A DNA stretch of 64,000 nt, from NCBI GenBank assembly GCA_029465975.1, contig CM055728.1, forward strand, positions 28,788,552-28,852,551. The letters are read 5' to 3'. Source of the stretch: Dallia pectoralis (taxonomy: Eukaryota > Chordata > Actinopteri > Esociformes > Umbridae). The position numbers and the translations under genes were made by a program. The notes below the pieces were generated by a model. The model was not told the DNA's origin, made no database searches, and saw nothing but the letters and a program-made list of their open reading frames with translations. Every line of letters begins with the position of its first letter. Position 1 is the stretch's first letter. This document shows positions 50,172 to 60,493 of this stretch, piece after piece.

Positions 50172-53100
50172 TACTAATTAACGAAATGAGGGACATGAGG
50201 AAATTAGACATTACAGTCCGGGGTGTGTGGGCAACCACTGGGTTGCAAAGTGTTAAAAAGAACATAAATTGTTAAAGGGAAGTCATACCTTGTTAGCTCA
50301 CTAGGGGGCATCCTGAAGGGCTAGAGTTCTTGACCCCCCATGTGTCTTGTTTACCCAGAATGCCTTATTCCATCGTTAAGGATGAGGAGAGGAGTGAAGT
50401 GTCCCGTATCACTTTTGTCTTTGAGACCCAGTGCTCAGCTCACTGTAAACTCTACTTTATGAAGGTGAGAAGGAATATCTCACACAACTCATTCCGGTTA
50501 GTCTTTGAAGTTGCATATTACATTTGCTTCATCAGGCGCAACTAACAGTAGGGGGTCTGTATATCTTTACATTGGTCCCCCATGGGAATCGATCCAATTG
50601 CCATGACATTGCAAGCACCATGTTTTAGCTCTGTTCTACGGGTTAAAACCTAACTCTGACCTTGAGCTTGATGACTCAATTTGCAACAAACTATTGTATT
50701 CATGCAAACCATCATTCCAACCTTCTCACCGTAACCTTATAGAACAAAATCTGAACTATATAGTTCATGAATCTTGACAATTTGTTGTTTGGAAACGGAG
50801 CATGAAGTGTTCTTGGGTTTTCTCCCTCAGGGTTTAAGTGAGATAAACAATGAGATGGTCGAACACTGGACAGGTACAAACAGGAAACAGTCCTACTCCT
50901 ACGTGGTGAAGGACAACAGCACGGTCAGCTTCTCCTGGGTCTTTCAACGCACAGATAATTACAGCGAGGTGAGACCGACTGACACCCAGCTGGAGTAACA
51001 GGGGTTTGTTGTTGTCGTCCTGACAGGAACACAAACTGCGGGAGGGTGAGGGGTAGGTTTTATCGTGTTGGTCGAACAGGCATGGACAACGCCGTGCACA
51101 TCTGTTCATGCAGATGTTTGCCACGACATTGTCAAGTTTTCTATAACCTTTACTTTGACGCGACGAACACGGACAGATAATGTTTCTGCATGACTCAACA
51201 GTTTAACCCTCCCAGACACATATCCTTATAAGGTTATCTATATGAACGTTAATGTACAGTTTATCCCTCCCAGACACATATCCTTATAAGGTTATCTATA
51301 TGAACATTAATGTACAGTTTATCCCTCCCAGACACATATCCTTATAAGGTTATCTATATGAACATTAATGTACAGTTTATCCCTCCCAGACATATCCTTA
51401 TAAGGTTATCCATATGAACATTAATGTACAGTTTATCCCTCCCAGACACATATCCTTATAAGGTTATCCATATGAACATTAATGTACAGTTTATCCCTCC
51501 CAGACATATCCTTATAAGGTTATCCATATGAACATTAATGTACAGTTTATCCCTCCCAGACATATCCTTATAAGGTTATCCATATGAACATTAATGTACA
51601 GTTTATCCCTCCCAGACATATCCTTATAAGGTTATCCATATGAACGTTAATGTACAGTTTATCCCTCCCAGACATATCCTTATAAGGTTATCCATATGAA
51701 CGTTAATGTACAGTTTATCCCTCCCAGACATATCCTTATAAGGTTATACATATGAACGTTAATGTACAGTTTATCCCTCCCAGCCATATCCTTATAAGGT
51801 TATCTATATGAACGTTAATGTACAGTTTATCCCTCCCAGACATATCCTTATAAGGTTATCCATATGAACGTTAATGTTCAGTTTATCCCTCCCAGCCATA
51901 TCCTTATAAGGTTATCCATATGAACGTTAATGTACAGTTTATCCCTCCCAGACATATCCTTATAAGGTTATCTATATGAACGTTAATGTACAGTTTAACC
52001 CTCCCAGCCATATCCTTATAAGGTTATCCATATGAACGTTAATGTACAGTTTATCCCTCCCAGACATATCCTTATAAGGTTATCTATATGAACATTAATG
52101 TACAGTTTACCCTCCCAGCCTTATAAGGTTATCCTATATGAACGTTAATGTACAGTTTATCCCTCCCAGACATATCCTTATAAGGTTATCTATATGAACA
52201 TTAATGTACAGTTTATCCCTCCCAGACATATCCAGAAGGTTACATATGAACATTAATGTACAGTTTATCCCTCCCAAGGTTATCTATATGAACATTAATG
52301 TACAGTTTATCCCTCCCAGACATATCCTTATAAGGTTATCCATATGAACATTAATGTACAGTTTATCCCTCCCAGACATATCCTTATAAGGTTATCTATA
52401 TGAACATTAATGTACAGTTTATCCCTCCCAGACATATCCTTATAAGGTTATCCACGACGAACACGGACAGATAATGTTTCTGCATGACTCAACAGTTTAA
52501 CCCTCCCAGACACATATCCTTATAAGGTTATCCATATGAACATTAATGTACAGTTTAACCCTCCCAGACACATATCTAGGTACTTGTAGGATGTCCATGA
52601 TGCCTTGGTTAACTTTCTCTGGCTGAGCAAAAACCAACCTCTATTTTTCCCAGCTTCCTGTATCCATGTAAAATCTTAAATCTTAAACGAACATTATTGC
52701 CACATGTCCATACATCTAAAAAGTTTGGTTTAGAAAAAAAATGTTTTAGAAGACAAAAAACAACCGATCGAAATTGTTGGTAAAATGTCTGAGACAAGTT
52801 GACGTCGCTTTCGGAAAAGCTCCGATCGCTTTTTCAAAACAGCCGGTCTTTCTGAACGATCTCTATGTTCTCTTAAGGTGAGGCAGTACAGTGCCGACTT
52901 TGCCAAGCTCTACTCTGTCCACATCACCAACGTGCTGGAGGGCGTGGCCTCCCAGTGCCGCCACTGTGCCCTGGGCTCCGGACCTACCTCGGAGTGCGTT
53001 CCCTGTCCTCCGGCCCACTATATGGTAAATGGGTCGGGCGTGTGTAGAAGCTGCCCTCCCAACACCTTCGTCGCGCCTGATCGGACGGTGGGAGAGGCTG

Positions 53101-56100
53101 CCTGTATCCCCTGTGGACCCAACACCCGTAGCAACAAGGTAGGCATGGCGATCGACTGCCAGCTACAGCACCGCGGTCTGTCTGCGTGCGTTCGTCAGAC
53201 AATGTTGACTCGGGTGTTAATGATTAAAGCTGGAGACGTTGCTCAGATCATGGTCACCATGACGACCAATGCTCTTTCAATTTTTTAAGCATGCTTGGCA
53301 TAAGAGTTGTGTCTTTAAAGTGACTGATCAAATGTAATTCAGGGTCAAACACGGCCACTAATGTGTATCCTTCCAGTGTATTTGTGTGATGTTGAATGAT
53401 TATTTTTTTCCGGTGCCCATCCCAGGCATGAGTCCATCCTAATGAGGACCATGTGTCCCTAATAATCCTTGTCTGTTCCCGCTCCCTCCCAGGCCCACTC
53501 TGCCTGCGTGAATAACTGTAAGCTGCAGTACAGCGGAACAGGAGGAGGAGGAGAGCTCCTTCACTACGACTTCACCCCGCTCGCCAACATCACCAGCTTC
53601 CAGAGCAGCCCGCGCTTCACCAGTAAAGGCCTACGATACCTCCACCAGTTCAGGGTCGGGCTCTGTGGTGAAGAGGTAAGGCCAGACAGGGCAACGCCAT
53701 CCGTTTGGAAGACGCCAAAGTCCTCCTGAAACAAGGTGTTTTCGTGAAGTCAAATGGGCTGTACAAACACTAGGAACGGAGATGTTTCTCTTCTGACTCC
53801 TTCAGGGCCGAGAGGTGGCGACGTGTGTGGACAATGTGTCTAAAAGCAAGAAAGAGGTCAGAGGTTACGCCTGCCAGTCCACTGTGGTGCCGTCGGATGT
53901 CAGAGGTCAGACGGTGGTGTCATCACAACCCTTTGTCATTGGTGACACACTGATTGGTAAGAGATCCAGCATGTGCTTCCTAACCCACCCCTCTGATTAA
54001 ACACAGTACATGAATGCCCTACATGCCTCTGGAATACGCTACCCATTCTCATCAGGTCCTCTCCTACCACCGAAATATTTAAATGTCGTCTTAAAACCTA
54101 CTTCTGTTCTCTGGCATTTGAGTCAGTTTAAGTATACTTGTATCTAAATGTATAGTTTTGCCTTGTCCGATATTGTTTTGTTATATGTGTGTTTACCTGT
54201 GTACAGCACATTGTTCAGCAACTGCTGTTTTTAAATGTGCTTTATAAATAAAAATGACTTGACTTGACATGAACGTGCTACATGAACGCACTACATGAAT
54301 GCACTACATGAACGCACTACACCCTGGCTGGTAGAGGGCCACAACACCCCTGGCTGGTAGAGGGTCGTGTTAAACCAATGGTTTCTTTACTTAATGAGGG
54401 CAAACACATTGAGACAATGTCTGCTACGCCAGGTTGTTCTGAACTAAAAGACCAAGACACCACACACAACTTACTAAAGGATCAGTAAATCCTCAGCATA
54501 AATACAATAATGATCTGCTTAGGACAAATTCAAGCATGGATCATTCGGGATGATCCTTTTTCTTTGTTTAGTTTCTTTACCGTTCTGATAATTTTTTATT
54601 TTTTTTATTTAACCTTAATATAATCACCAATATCCATGAGCCATTGGTATGTTTCCTTTTCCTTCGGCATTTAGCAGCCAGGCACAAGGGCCTGACAATA
54701 GGTCTCACCTTTGAACCCACCTACGAATGGAATCAACCTGTTACAATGCTTTGACTATTAGATTTTCGGTTGTCAGAGTAGTGTCTCAAATTGTCTTAAC
54801 CTCTAAACATGTTTTGTTTCTGTTTGAAGGGGTTACCACAGACGCCTCCCTGGATGGACTTGAGTCACTTCAGAGCTCTTTTCCTGCAGAGTCGAATCTG
54901 CCTGATGTTATTTTCTACTACAAGTATAATCATCATGTTCAATCTGTTTTTTAAATTAATAGTTTTTTCCCCCTCCCATATTATTTGTTTTTAAACATCG
55001 GGACAAACTAGACATATGTTGTAGTGGTGGTAACTGTAGTTATTTAGATTAGATTTTTTCCAATGTATTATTTCTACCATAGCACTATTTATATATAATT
55101 GTATGTCTATCATAGGTCCAGTGAAACCACACAGGCATGTAAAAATGGAAGAACAACCACCATCAGACTGAGATGTGATCCTACAGTGACAGCCAAAGAC
55201 CAGATTACACTCCCGAGGTATTTCTGAGACTTGTACATAACTGAATGACTTATGATAACTACAATCTAGCTAGCGCCATGGTAACAGCACTGGGCCACTA
55301 TAGAGAGATTGGTCATTTGACTGCCTGCGTCAACATGTTAATATGTCTGCTGTAGAACGGGTCGTTTTAAAACTTTTCAACAGCTAAACCTTCCCTGCCG
55401 GAGGTTCTGTGGACCTCCACCCCATATTTAATTAGATTTTCACCCAATAAATCATTATTTCTCTCCTGTTTGACAAATAATGTAATAAATATTACCCGCA
55501 ATACGGTGAACACATTTAAATTCAGTTTCTGAAAATGTGTATGACTCGTTGATTAGCAATGTGACCCAACTCTCTGAAGATGTCCTCAGGGGATTTTGAT
55601 TTCACTTGTGTATAATACAGAGTATTGTTGGAACAGAAAAAATAAAATGTATACAGTCATACATATTAGACTTAACGTACTGGAGTTGGGACAGGAGGTA
55701 CACTGATGTTTAAACAGGGTGACCTCATGTGGTTTAACAGTGGAACTGCAACTATTGGACCACTTTGAAGACTTGCTATGACGACTGCCCTCGACAACAG
55801 TGCTTCTGTATCACGTCAGGCCGGGCAAGACTACAGTTGGGGATTCATTAATAATTTTACTCATTGAATCTAAATCATGAAAATGTCTCATGCGCTCAAC
55901 TATTTGTCCCTCATCAAAACTCAAAATATAAATTTGCTTTTCTAGAATGTGCGTAAAATAAACACTGTTAAATTGGTTAAAACTTTGGACTGTTGATCCT
56001 CGCATTTTTAGATCTGCCAATGAATTCAAGGTTGGTAATATTACTCCAGCTGCATCACCTAAGCTTTTAAAATGAAACAGTAGTAGAACGAACTGAAAAA

Positions 56101-58615
56101 CAACATTTTAAACATCCTGATTGCAGCTTAAGCCTCCTTGTCAGGGTGAATCTCACGATTCTGCCGTTGTCTTTCGGTAAAGTAAATGTTCAGAGGGGAC
56201 GTGTGACGGCTGCTCCTTCCACTTCCTGTGGCGTTCTGAGTTTGCCTGCCCACTCTGCACAGAGAGCCACTACAGAGAGATAGTCAGCGGCTGTATCCAG
56301 GGAATACAGGTACGGAATCACGTTATGCACATGGCTACAACAGTAGTTCCTAGGGAACGGGGCATTAACAAGTCTGACTGAATCATGCCAGGGAATACAG
56401 GTACATACACAAATACAGGTACATACACAAATACAGGTACATACACAAATAGAGGGAATACAGGTACATACACAAATAGAGGGAATACAGGTACATACAC
56501 AAATACAGGGAATACAGGTACATACACAAATACAGGTACATACACAAATAGAGGGAATACAGGTACATACACAAATAGAGGGAATACAGGTACATACACA
56601 AATACAGGTACATACACAAATAGAGGGAATACAGGTACATACACAAATAGAGGGAATACAGGTACATACACAAATACAGGTACATACACAAATAGAGGGA
56701 ATACAGGTACATACACAAATACAGGGAATACAGGTACATACACAAATACAGGTACATACACAAATAGAGGTACATACACAAATAGAGGGAATACAGGTAC
56801 ATACACAAATACAGGTACATACACAAATAGAGGGAATACAGGTACATACACAAATAGAGGGAATACAGGTACATACACAAATACAGGTACATACACAGAT
56901 AGAGGGAATACAGGTACATACACAAATAGAGGGAATACAGGTACATACACAAATACAAGTACATACACAAATAGAGGGAATACAGGTACATACACAAATA
57001 GAGGGAATACAGGTACACACACAAATAGAGGGAATACAGGTACATACACAAATACAGGTACATACACAAATAGAGGGAATACAGGTACATACACAAATAC
57101 AGGGTATACAGGTACATACACAAATACAGGTACATACACAAATAGAGGGAATACAGGTACATACACAAATACAGGGAATACAGGTACATACACAAATACA
57201 GGGAATACAGGTACATACACAAATACAGGTACATACACAAATACAGGGAATACAGGTACATACACAAATACAGGGAATACAGGTACATACACAAATACAG
57301 GTACATACACAAATACAGGGAATACAGGTACATACACAAATACAGGTGCATACACAAATACAGGTACGGAATCACGTTATGCACAGTATCAACACGGCCG
57401 AATTGAACATACTGTAGGTGTGTGTGTGTTCATGTCTACGCTCGCTCTCTTAGAACACCATAGTGTAGGTGTGTGTGTGTGTTCATGTCTACGCTCGCTC
57501 TCTTAGAACACCAACTACGTGTGGCAGCAGCCGCCTCAGTGCACCCGGGGTGTGACCCTGCCTCCTCCGGTGGTCCGGGCCTGCGTGAGCCTGGATGTCT
57601 GGCTCAAGGTCGGTGTGTCAGCTGGGATCGCAGCCGCCGCCATGCTCATCAGCATCAGCTGCTACTTCTGGAAGAGAACACGCAAGTGAGAGATTGTGTG
57701 TGTGCACATAGTGTGTGTGTGTGTGTGTGCACATGGTGTATGTGTGTGTCTGTGTCTACGTGACCGCAGCCTTTTTGAGGATCGATGGACTGTATATTTG
57801 AAGTGTGTGTAGCAGTGCGCGTGTGTGAGTGTGTTTAAGTGTTCTGGTGTGTGTGTGTGTGTGCACATAGTGTATGTCTGTGTTTGTGTCTACGTGATCG
57901 CAGCCTTTTTGAGGATCGATGGACTGTATGTTTGTAGTGTGTGTAGCAGTGCGCGTGTGTGTGTGTTAAAGTGTTCTGTGTGTGTGTGTGTGTGTGCGAC
58001 CTCGGCAGACTTGAGTACAGGTATTCCAAGCTGATGATGACCGCTGGAGATAAAGAGTGTGAGCTGCCCGCTGCGGATAGCTGTGCCATCATGGAAGGGG
58101 AAGACGCGGAGGACGACCTCATCTATCTCACCAAGAAGTCTTTCTTCACCAAGATCAAGTCCTTCTCGAGAGAGGTGAGGCCATTAAGGTGGTGAGATGC
58201 GGTTTCAAGGAGAACACAGGTGTTTCGATGCCATGAACGGGGCCAATGCGCGAAATGCATTGCAAATATACTGTCTTTATAATGTTTCTTTACCGTGTTT
58301 GGTAGACTGTTAATCACACCCGTTTACAATGGAATGTGCATGAAGAATCATTTGTGGTTCTATTGGTAGAACAGTGGTCAGTGTGGACTGTTTACCACAG
58401 AGAAAATGAAAATGTACTGTAGTACTGTAAGTGGCTAAATAATGTGAGCTTATAACTTCCGTGGTAAATTAAGTAATTTTTCGTTACACAAATGTTTTTG
58501 TTACTTCTGGAGTCAAACACAAACTTTATTTAATGTATTTCTACAGAGATCATCAGATGGGTTTGATTCTGTTCCTCTGAAGTCATCATCAGGTTTGGAG
58601 ATGGAGATGAGCTAG
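39684..58615 (+). CDS. elapor1: ELAPOR1 (KIAA1324/EIG121), type I endolysosomal membrane protein
   Basis: ELAPOR1 is a trans-Golgi/endosome-lysosome type I membrane protein tied to autophagy and secretory-cell maturation. The 22 coding exons are 39684-39785, 42847-42967, 43578-43758, 44491-44638, 44967-45047, 47185-47290, 47484-47633, 48071-48159, 48528-48726, 49276-49404, 49631-49721, 50359-50464, 50831-50968, 52878-53138, 53493-53675, 53806-53956, 54830-54923, 55116-55217, 56183-56309, 57507-57685, 58009-58174, 58547-58615. That is 2973 nt, 990 aa (human 1013). Exon 1 is a signal peptide (LQLLCVVFVHIVSSS). The ectodomain has Cys-rich ephrin-receptor-like repeats (CPPCNPGFY, CPADSYSNKG) and conserved GVAYTSECF and FEYKWWN blocks. 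The membrane segment is VGVSAGIAAAAMLISIS, then CYFWKRTRK. The tail holds ADSCAIMEGEDAEDDLI and SDGFDSVPLK. Synteny with tmem167b and cfap276 favours elapor1 over elapor2. Confidence 0.94.
39786..42846 (+). other. elapor1 intron 1
   Basis: About 3 kb without a recognised exon. It contains a GT microsatellite running into a G run at about 41552-41585, and a direct duplication just before exon 2 (listed separately). Confidence 0.5.
42745..42820 (+). repeat. 38-bp direct duplication before elapor1 exon 2
   Basis: Two tandem 38-nt copies (42745-42782 and 42783-42820) beginning CTGTGTGTTACTTCCTGTCA and containing CAGGTAAC, a strong donor-like motif. They end 26 bases before the exon 2 acceptor. 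Confidence 0.93.
42973..43143 (+). repeat. 12-bp minisatellite after elapor1 exon 2
   Basis: Copies of CCCACTTCCTCTA and close variants (period 12-13) begin about 5 bases after the exon 2 donor (GTGAGT at 42968). Confidence 0.93.
43762..44106 (+). repeat. Two adjoining arrays after elapor1 exon 3
   Basis: The first is a 12-nt repeat (TCAGTATCTCTC), to about 43905. It passes into a looser repeat of GTACTGTATCTCTCTC units to about 44106. The first units overlap the donor neighbourhood, since exon 3 is followed by GTCAGTATCGCTC at 43759. Confidence 0.88.
45102..47184 (+). repeat. 24/30-bp minisatellite filling elapor1 intron 5 up to the acceptor
   Basis: More than 70 units of a 30-nt repeat (CTGTTTCACCTCCTTTACTT plus CTCTGTCTGG) mixed with a 24-nt form (CTGTTTCACATCCTTCTCTG plus TCTGG). 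It starts 54 bases after the exon 5 donor. The last unit is the pyrimidine tract and TCTAG acceptor of exon 6 (exon starts 47185). Many units carry TCTAG instead of TCTGG, so they look like extra acceptors. Both periods are multiples of three, which explains long Ser/Cys/Phe/Thr-rich ORFs. Confidence 0.96.
48864..49112. mobile_element. Teleost SINE/LINE-tail type repeat in elapor1 intron 9
   Basis: The order TTGTACAACTGAATGC, TTCAACTGAAATGTGTCC, CTGCATTTTACCCAACCC, GGTTAACTGTCTTGATCAAG, GGACAGAACGACTAAGG, GGGGGATTAGAACCAGG, CTAACCAGTAGGCCACC matches a repeat widespread in salmonid and pike genomes. It lies within the intron, upstream of exon 10. Confidence 0.75.
50110..50171. repeat. Compound (CA)n(TA)n(CA)n microsatellite
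   Basis: A CA tract, then about 20 TA dinucleotides, then a short CA tract, in elapor1 intron 11. The TA core is self-complementary and can form a cruciform or hairpin. Confidence 0.95.
51190..52580 (+). repeat. 56-bp minisatellite with 22 CArG-like palindromes (elapor1 intron 13)
   Basis: About 24 units of a roughly 56-nt repeat. Nearly every unit contains CCTTATAAGG, a perfect palindrome that fits the CArG consensus CC(A/T)6GG; I count 22 intact copies. Other conserved parts are GTTATCCATATGAACATTAA and TGTACAGTTTATCCCTCCCA. The left flank (ACGAACACGGACAGATAATG onward) reappears at about 52457, showing a larger secondary duplication. Confidence 0.95.
54050..54275 (+). mobile_element. 3' end of a non-LTR retrotransposon (elapor1 intron 16)
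   Basis: The sequence runs from TCTCCTACCACCGAAATAT through TTAAAACCTACTTCTGTTCT and AAATGTGCTTTATAAATAAA to a short tandem tail TGACTTGACTTGAC. This is the usual 3' UTR and tail of a fish LINE-like element, 5'-truncated. Family assignment needs a library search. Confidence 0.65.
56391..57385 (+). repeat. 18/27-nt array copying the elapor1 exon 19 splice donor
   Basis: Exon 19 ends ..CAGGGAATACAG before GTACGG (donor at 56310). From 56391 the junction GGGAATACAGGTAC is repeated about 40 times as mixed 18-nt (ATACAGGTACATACACAA) and 27-nt (plus ATAGAGGGA) units. The array closes with a 29-nt copy of the original junction and its downstream intron (AATACAGGTACGGAATCACG and nine more bases, to 57385). 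Periods divisible by three leave every frame open, hence the long Tyr/Thr/Asn and Val/Tyr/Pro ORFs. Confidence 0.96.
57413..57513 (+). repeat. Tandem duplication of the elapor1 exon 20 acceptor
   Basis: Two copies of about 48-50 nt, each starting TGTAGGTGTGTGTGTGT and containing CTCGCTCTCTTAGAACACCA. The first carries an acceptor at 57453 and the second the one I use (exon starts 57507). After the first acceptor the copy diverges after AACACCA. Confidence 0.92.
57727..57978 (+). repeat. 120-bp duplication in elapor1 intron 20
   Basis: Two diverged copies of a segment containing CTACGTGACCGCAGCCTTTT, GAGGATCGATGGACTGTAT and GTAGCAGTGCGCGTGTGTG, joined by GT-rich sequence. A further GT tract leads into the exon 21 acceptor. 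Confidence 0.88.
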
Positions 58616-59475
58616 GGCAGATCTGACCCTCTAAATGCAATTCACCTCTAGTGGAACCCCAGGGATCTTTATAACACAGTTTTGGAACCAGATAGAGTTC
58701 CTGCCAACTTTGACCAACATTTGAATGGAGTAACACATTGGGGTGTAGTTATTAATCAGTGAGATAACATGTTAAGATTTTATTCAATGGAGTTGACACA
58801 ATTACCAGGATCCTGTTCCACTAGAAAGATAGCATGTCTGTTCTATGAATTACATTTCTATGGGAACGTTCTGTAGTGCTGCCCACTCCAAAACAGAGGG
58901 ATTGTTGCTCAACTCACTGCCTATCACAGAAAGACAAGAAACATCTATTCTAAACCAAAGAGAATGACATGAATGGAACATACGGAACGTGATGGAAGTC
59001 TTTATAGGTTCACCGAGAGTTGAATAGCGCAAAAATGTTTTGTTCAGAAACACTCTCTGTGGAAACTGATATGAGGGAATATGTTTTTATTGACATTTTT
59101 AAATCTATATTTGGTCATATCAAACAAATAAATGTTTTGTTTTGGATAATAGTCCTACATTTCTCACCAAATCGAGTTGCATCTATATTTGTCTATAAGA
59201 TTCTATCCTAGTAACTTTTTTGCATGACGTGACCTAAACCTGGAGGAATGTAATATTTTTGGATGATTTATTACCCAAAATATTTTTTAGATTTTTGCAG
59301 TAAATATAGTATAAGCATAAGCTTTGATCTTAACGCCTTGACTTTATACGTATGTTGTATTATCAATTACTTTCATTCGGTTTTTTTCAAATGTTTTCTT
59401 GTATTGTTGCCAAAAATATTTTGTAAAAATGAGGAGATTTTACTGTTTTTACCCCACGTTGTCGTTTAATTTGGA

Positions 59476-59481
59476 AATAAA
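59476..59481 (+). terminator. Candidate poly(A) signal of elapor1
   Basis: AATAAA about 860 bases past the stop, followed by a T-rich stretch that could act as the downstream element. The interval 58616-59480 would be the 3' UTR; it has no other exon. Confidence 0.45.
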
Positions 59482-59614
59482 CACTTCTAAATATTCGTTG
59501 ACTATTTCTTGTTTTTTTTCTTGGAAGACATTTTCTTATTTTTTTTTCATGAAATAAAATATTACGAAACCCTTGTGTGAAAAAAACATGTTGATCCTGT
59601 GCCTCGCGATTTGG

Positions 59615-59951
59615 AAGTAATCTCGCGACATTTGGTTTTTGCTGCGGCCGCGCGCGCTGGGTAGTTGACGTCTCGTGAAATCCCGGGAGCCTGAACGCGA
59701 CTGTGTTAGGAAGCGAGCAGCAGGAAAGCTCTCCACAATCTGTCTTACTCCCAAACGTGCATAGTTCATTAAAAGAATTAAGCAGTTCGTTAGGAAATAC
59801 CATCAATACACCGTCTACTGAACTAGTTAACATCCTCGAGCATTTTTCTTCAAAAAGACAACGGACATACTTTTTTTGCAAAAATCTAGCCACCACTTTT
59901 GATTAGAAAAGCAGAAGTCACAACTTGCATTCGGTGGGTTGTTCTGCAGGA
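59615..59951 (+). promoter_or_regulatory. mapk14 CpG-rich promoter and 5' UTR
   Basis: The interval holds TCTCGCGA (59621-59628), a GCGGCCGCGCGCGC block at about 59644 and a CRE-like TGACGT (59666-59671), all typical of a vertebrate housekeeping promoter. The mapk14 ATG lies about 290 bases downstream. Confidence 0.55.
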
Positions 59952-60070
59952 ATGTCGCAGAGAGAAAGACCAACGTTTTATCGACAGGAGGTGAACAAGA
60001 CGATTTGGGAGGTACCAGAGCGCTACCAGACCTTGTCTCCTGTCGGGTCCGGGGCCTATGGATCAGTTTG
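59952..60070 (+). CDS. mapk14: MAPK14 (p38 alpha) first coding exon; rest outside window
   Basis: p38 alpha is the stress- and cytokine-activated MAP kinase. The exon encodes MSQRERPTFYRQEVNKTIWE followed by VPERYQTLSPVGSGAYGSV, ending TG before GTAAATC. This is the same exon border as in mammalian p38 alpha (GSV|C). The ATP-binding glycine loop GSGAYGSV lies at residues 32-39. One extra Arg is present near the N terminus compared with MSQERP. Only 39 complete codons are in the window; the remaining exons lie beyond 64000. Fish carry mapk14a and mapk14b, and which one this is cannot be told from exon 1. Confidence 0.93.
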
Positions 60071-60493
60071 GTAAATCACATTATTATGTCTGCTTGTAGA
60101 GTTCACTATTTGTTTATATAACGGCTGCATAGTTGTTTGGACTTAGCATCCCAGCTAACTAGCTACATGGAGAATATGACGCTGACCGGCCATTGGGCCC
60201 TTAAACTGCCAGAAGGACCAAGCCAACATGCGTCTGGTGCCAACTTGTCTGTCTGCGCACATTGTATGTTACTATACGCTGGTATGAATGTTGCAACTGC
60301 TCAAATAGTGCATCTATTATCTAGCTACATTACTTGCATGATTTAATATCTCGTGCTACTTTTATAGTTTGTTATTGTGTCGTCTATAAATATGATGCAC
60401 ACTGTTAGCCACAAAGACCTGCAAACTACTACATGTGGTCATAAACGTGACTGTACTCTTACAGCTGGTGGAAGTAAAATAGTTTCCATGAAA

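Noticed and set aside
56190..57506. Very long ORFs on both strands (up to 373 codons)
   Set aside because: They are translations of the 18/27-nt array, whose periods are multiples of three, so all frames stay open. No start context, domain or splice logic supports a protein.
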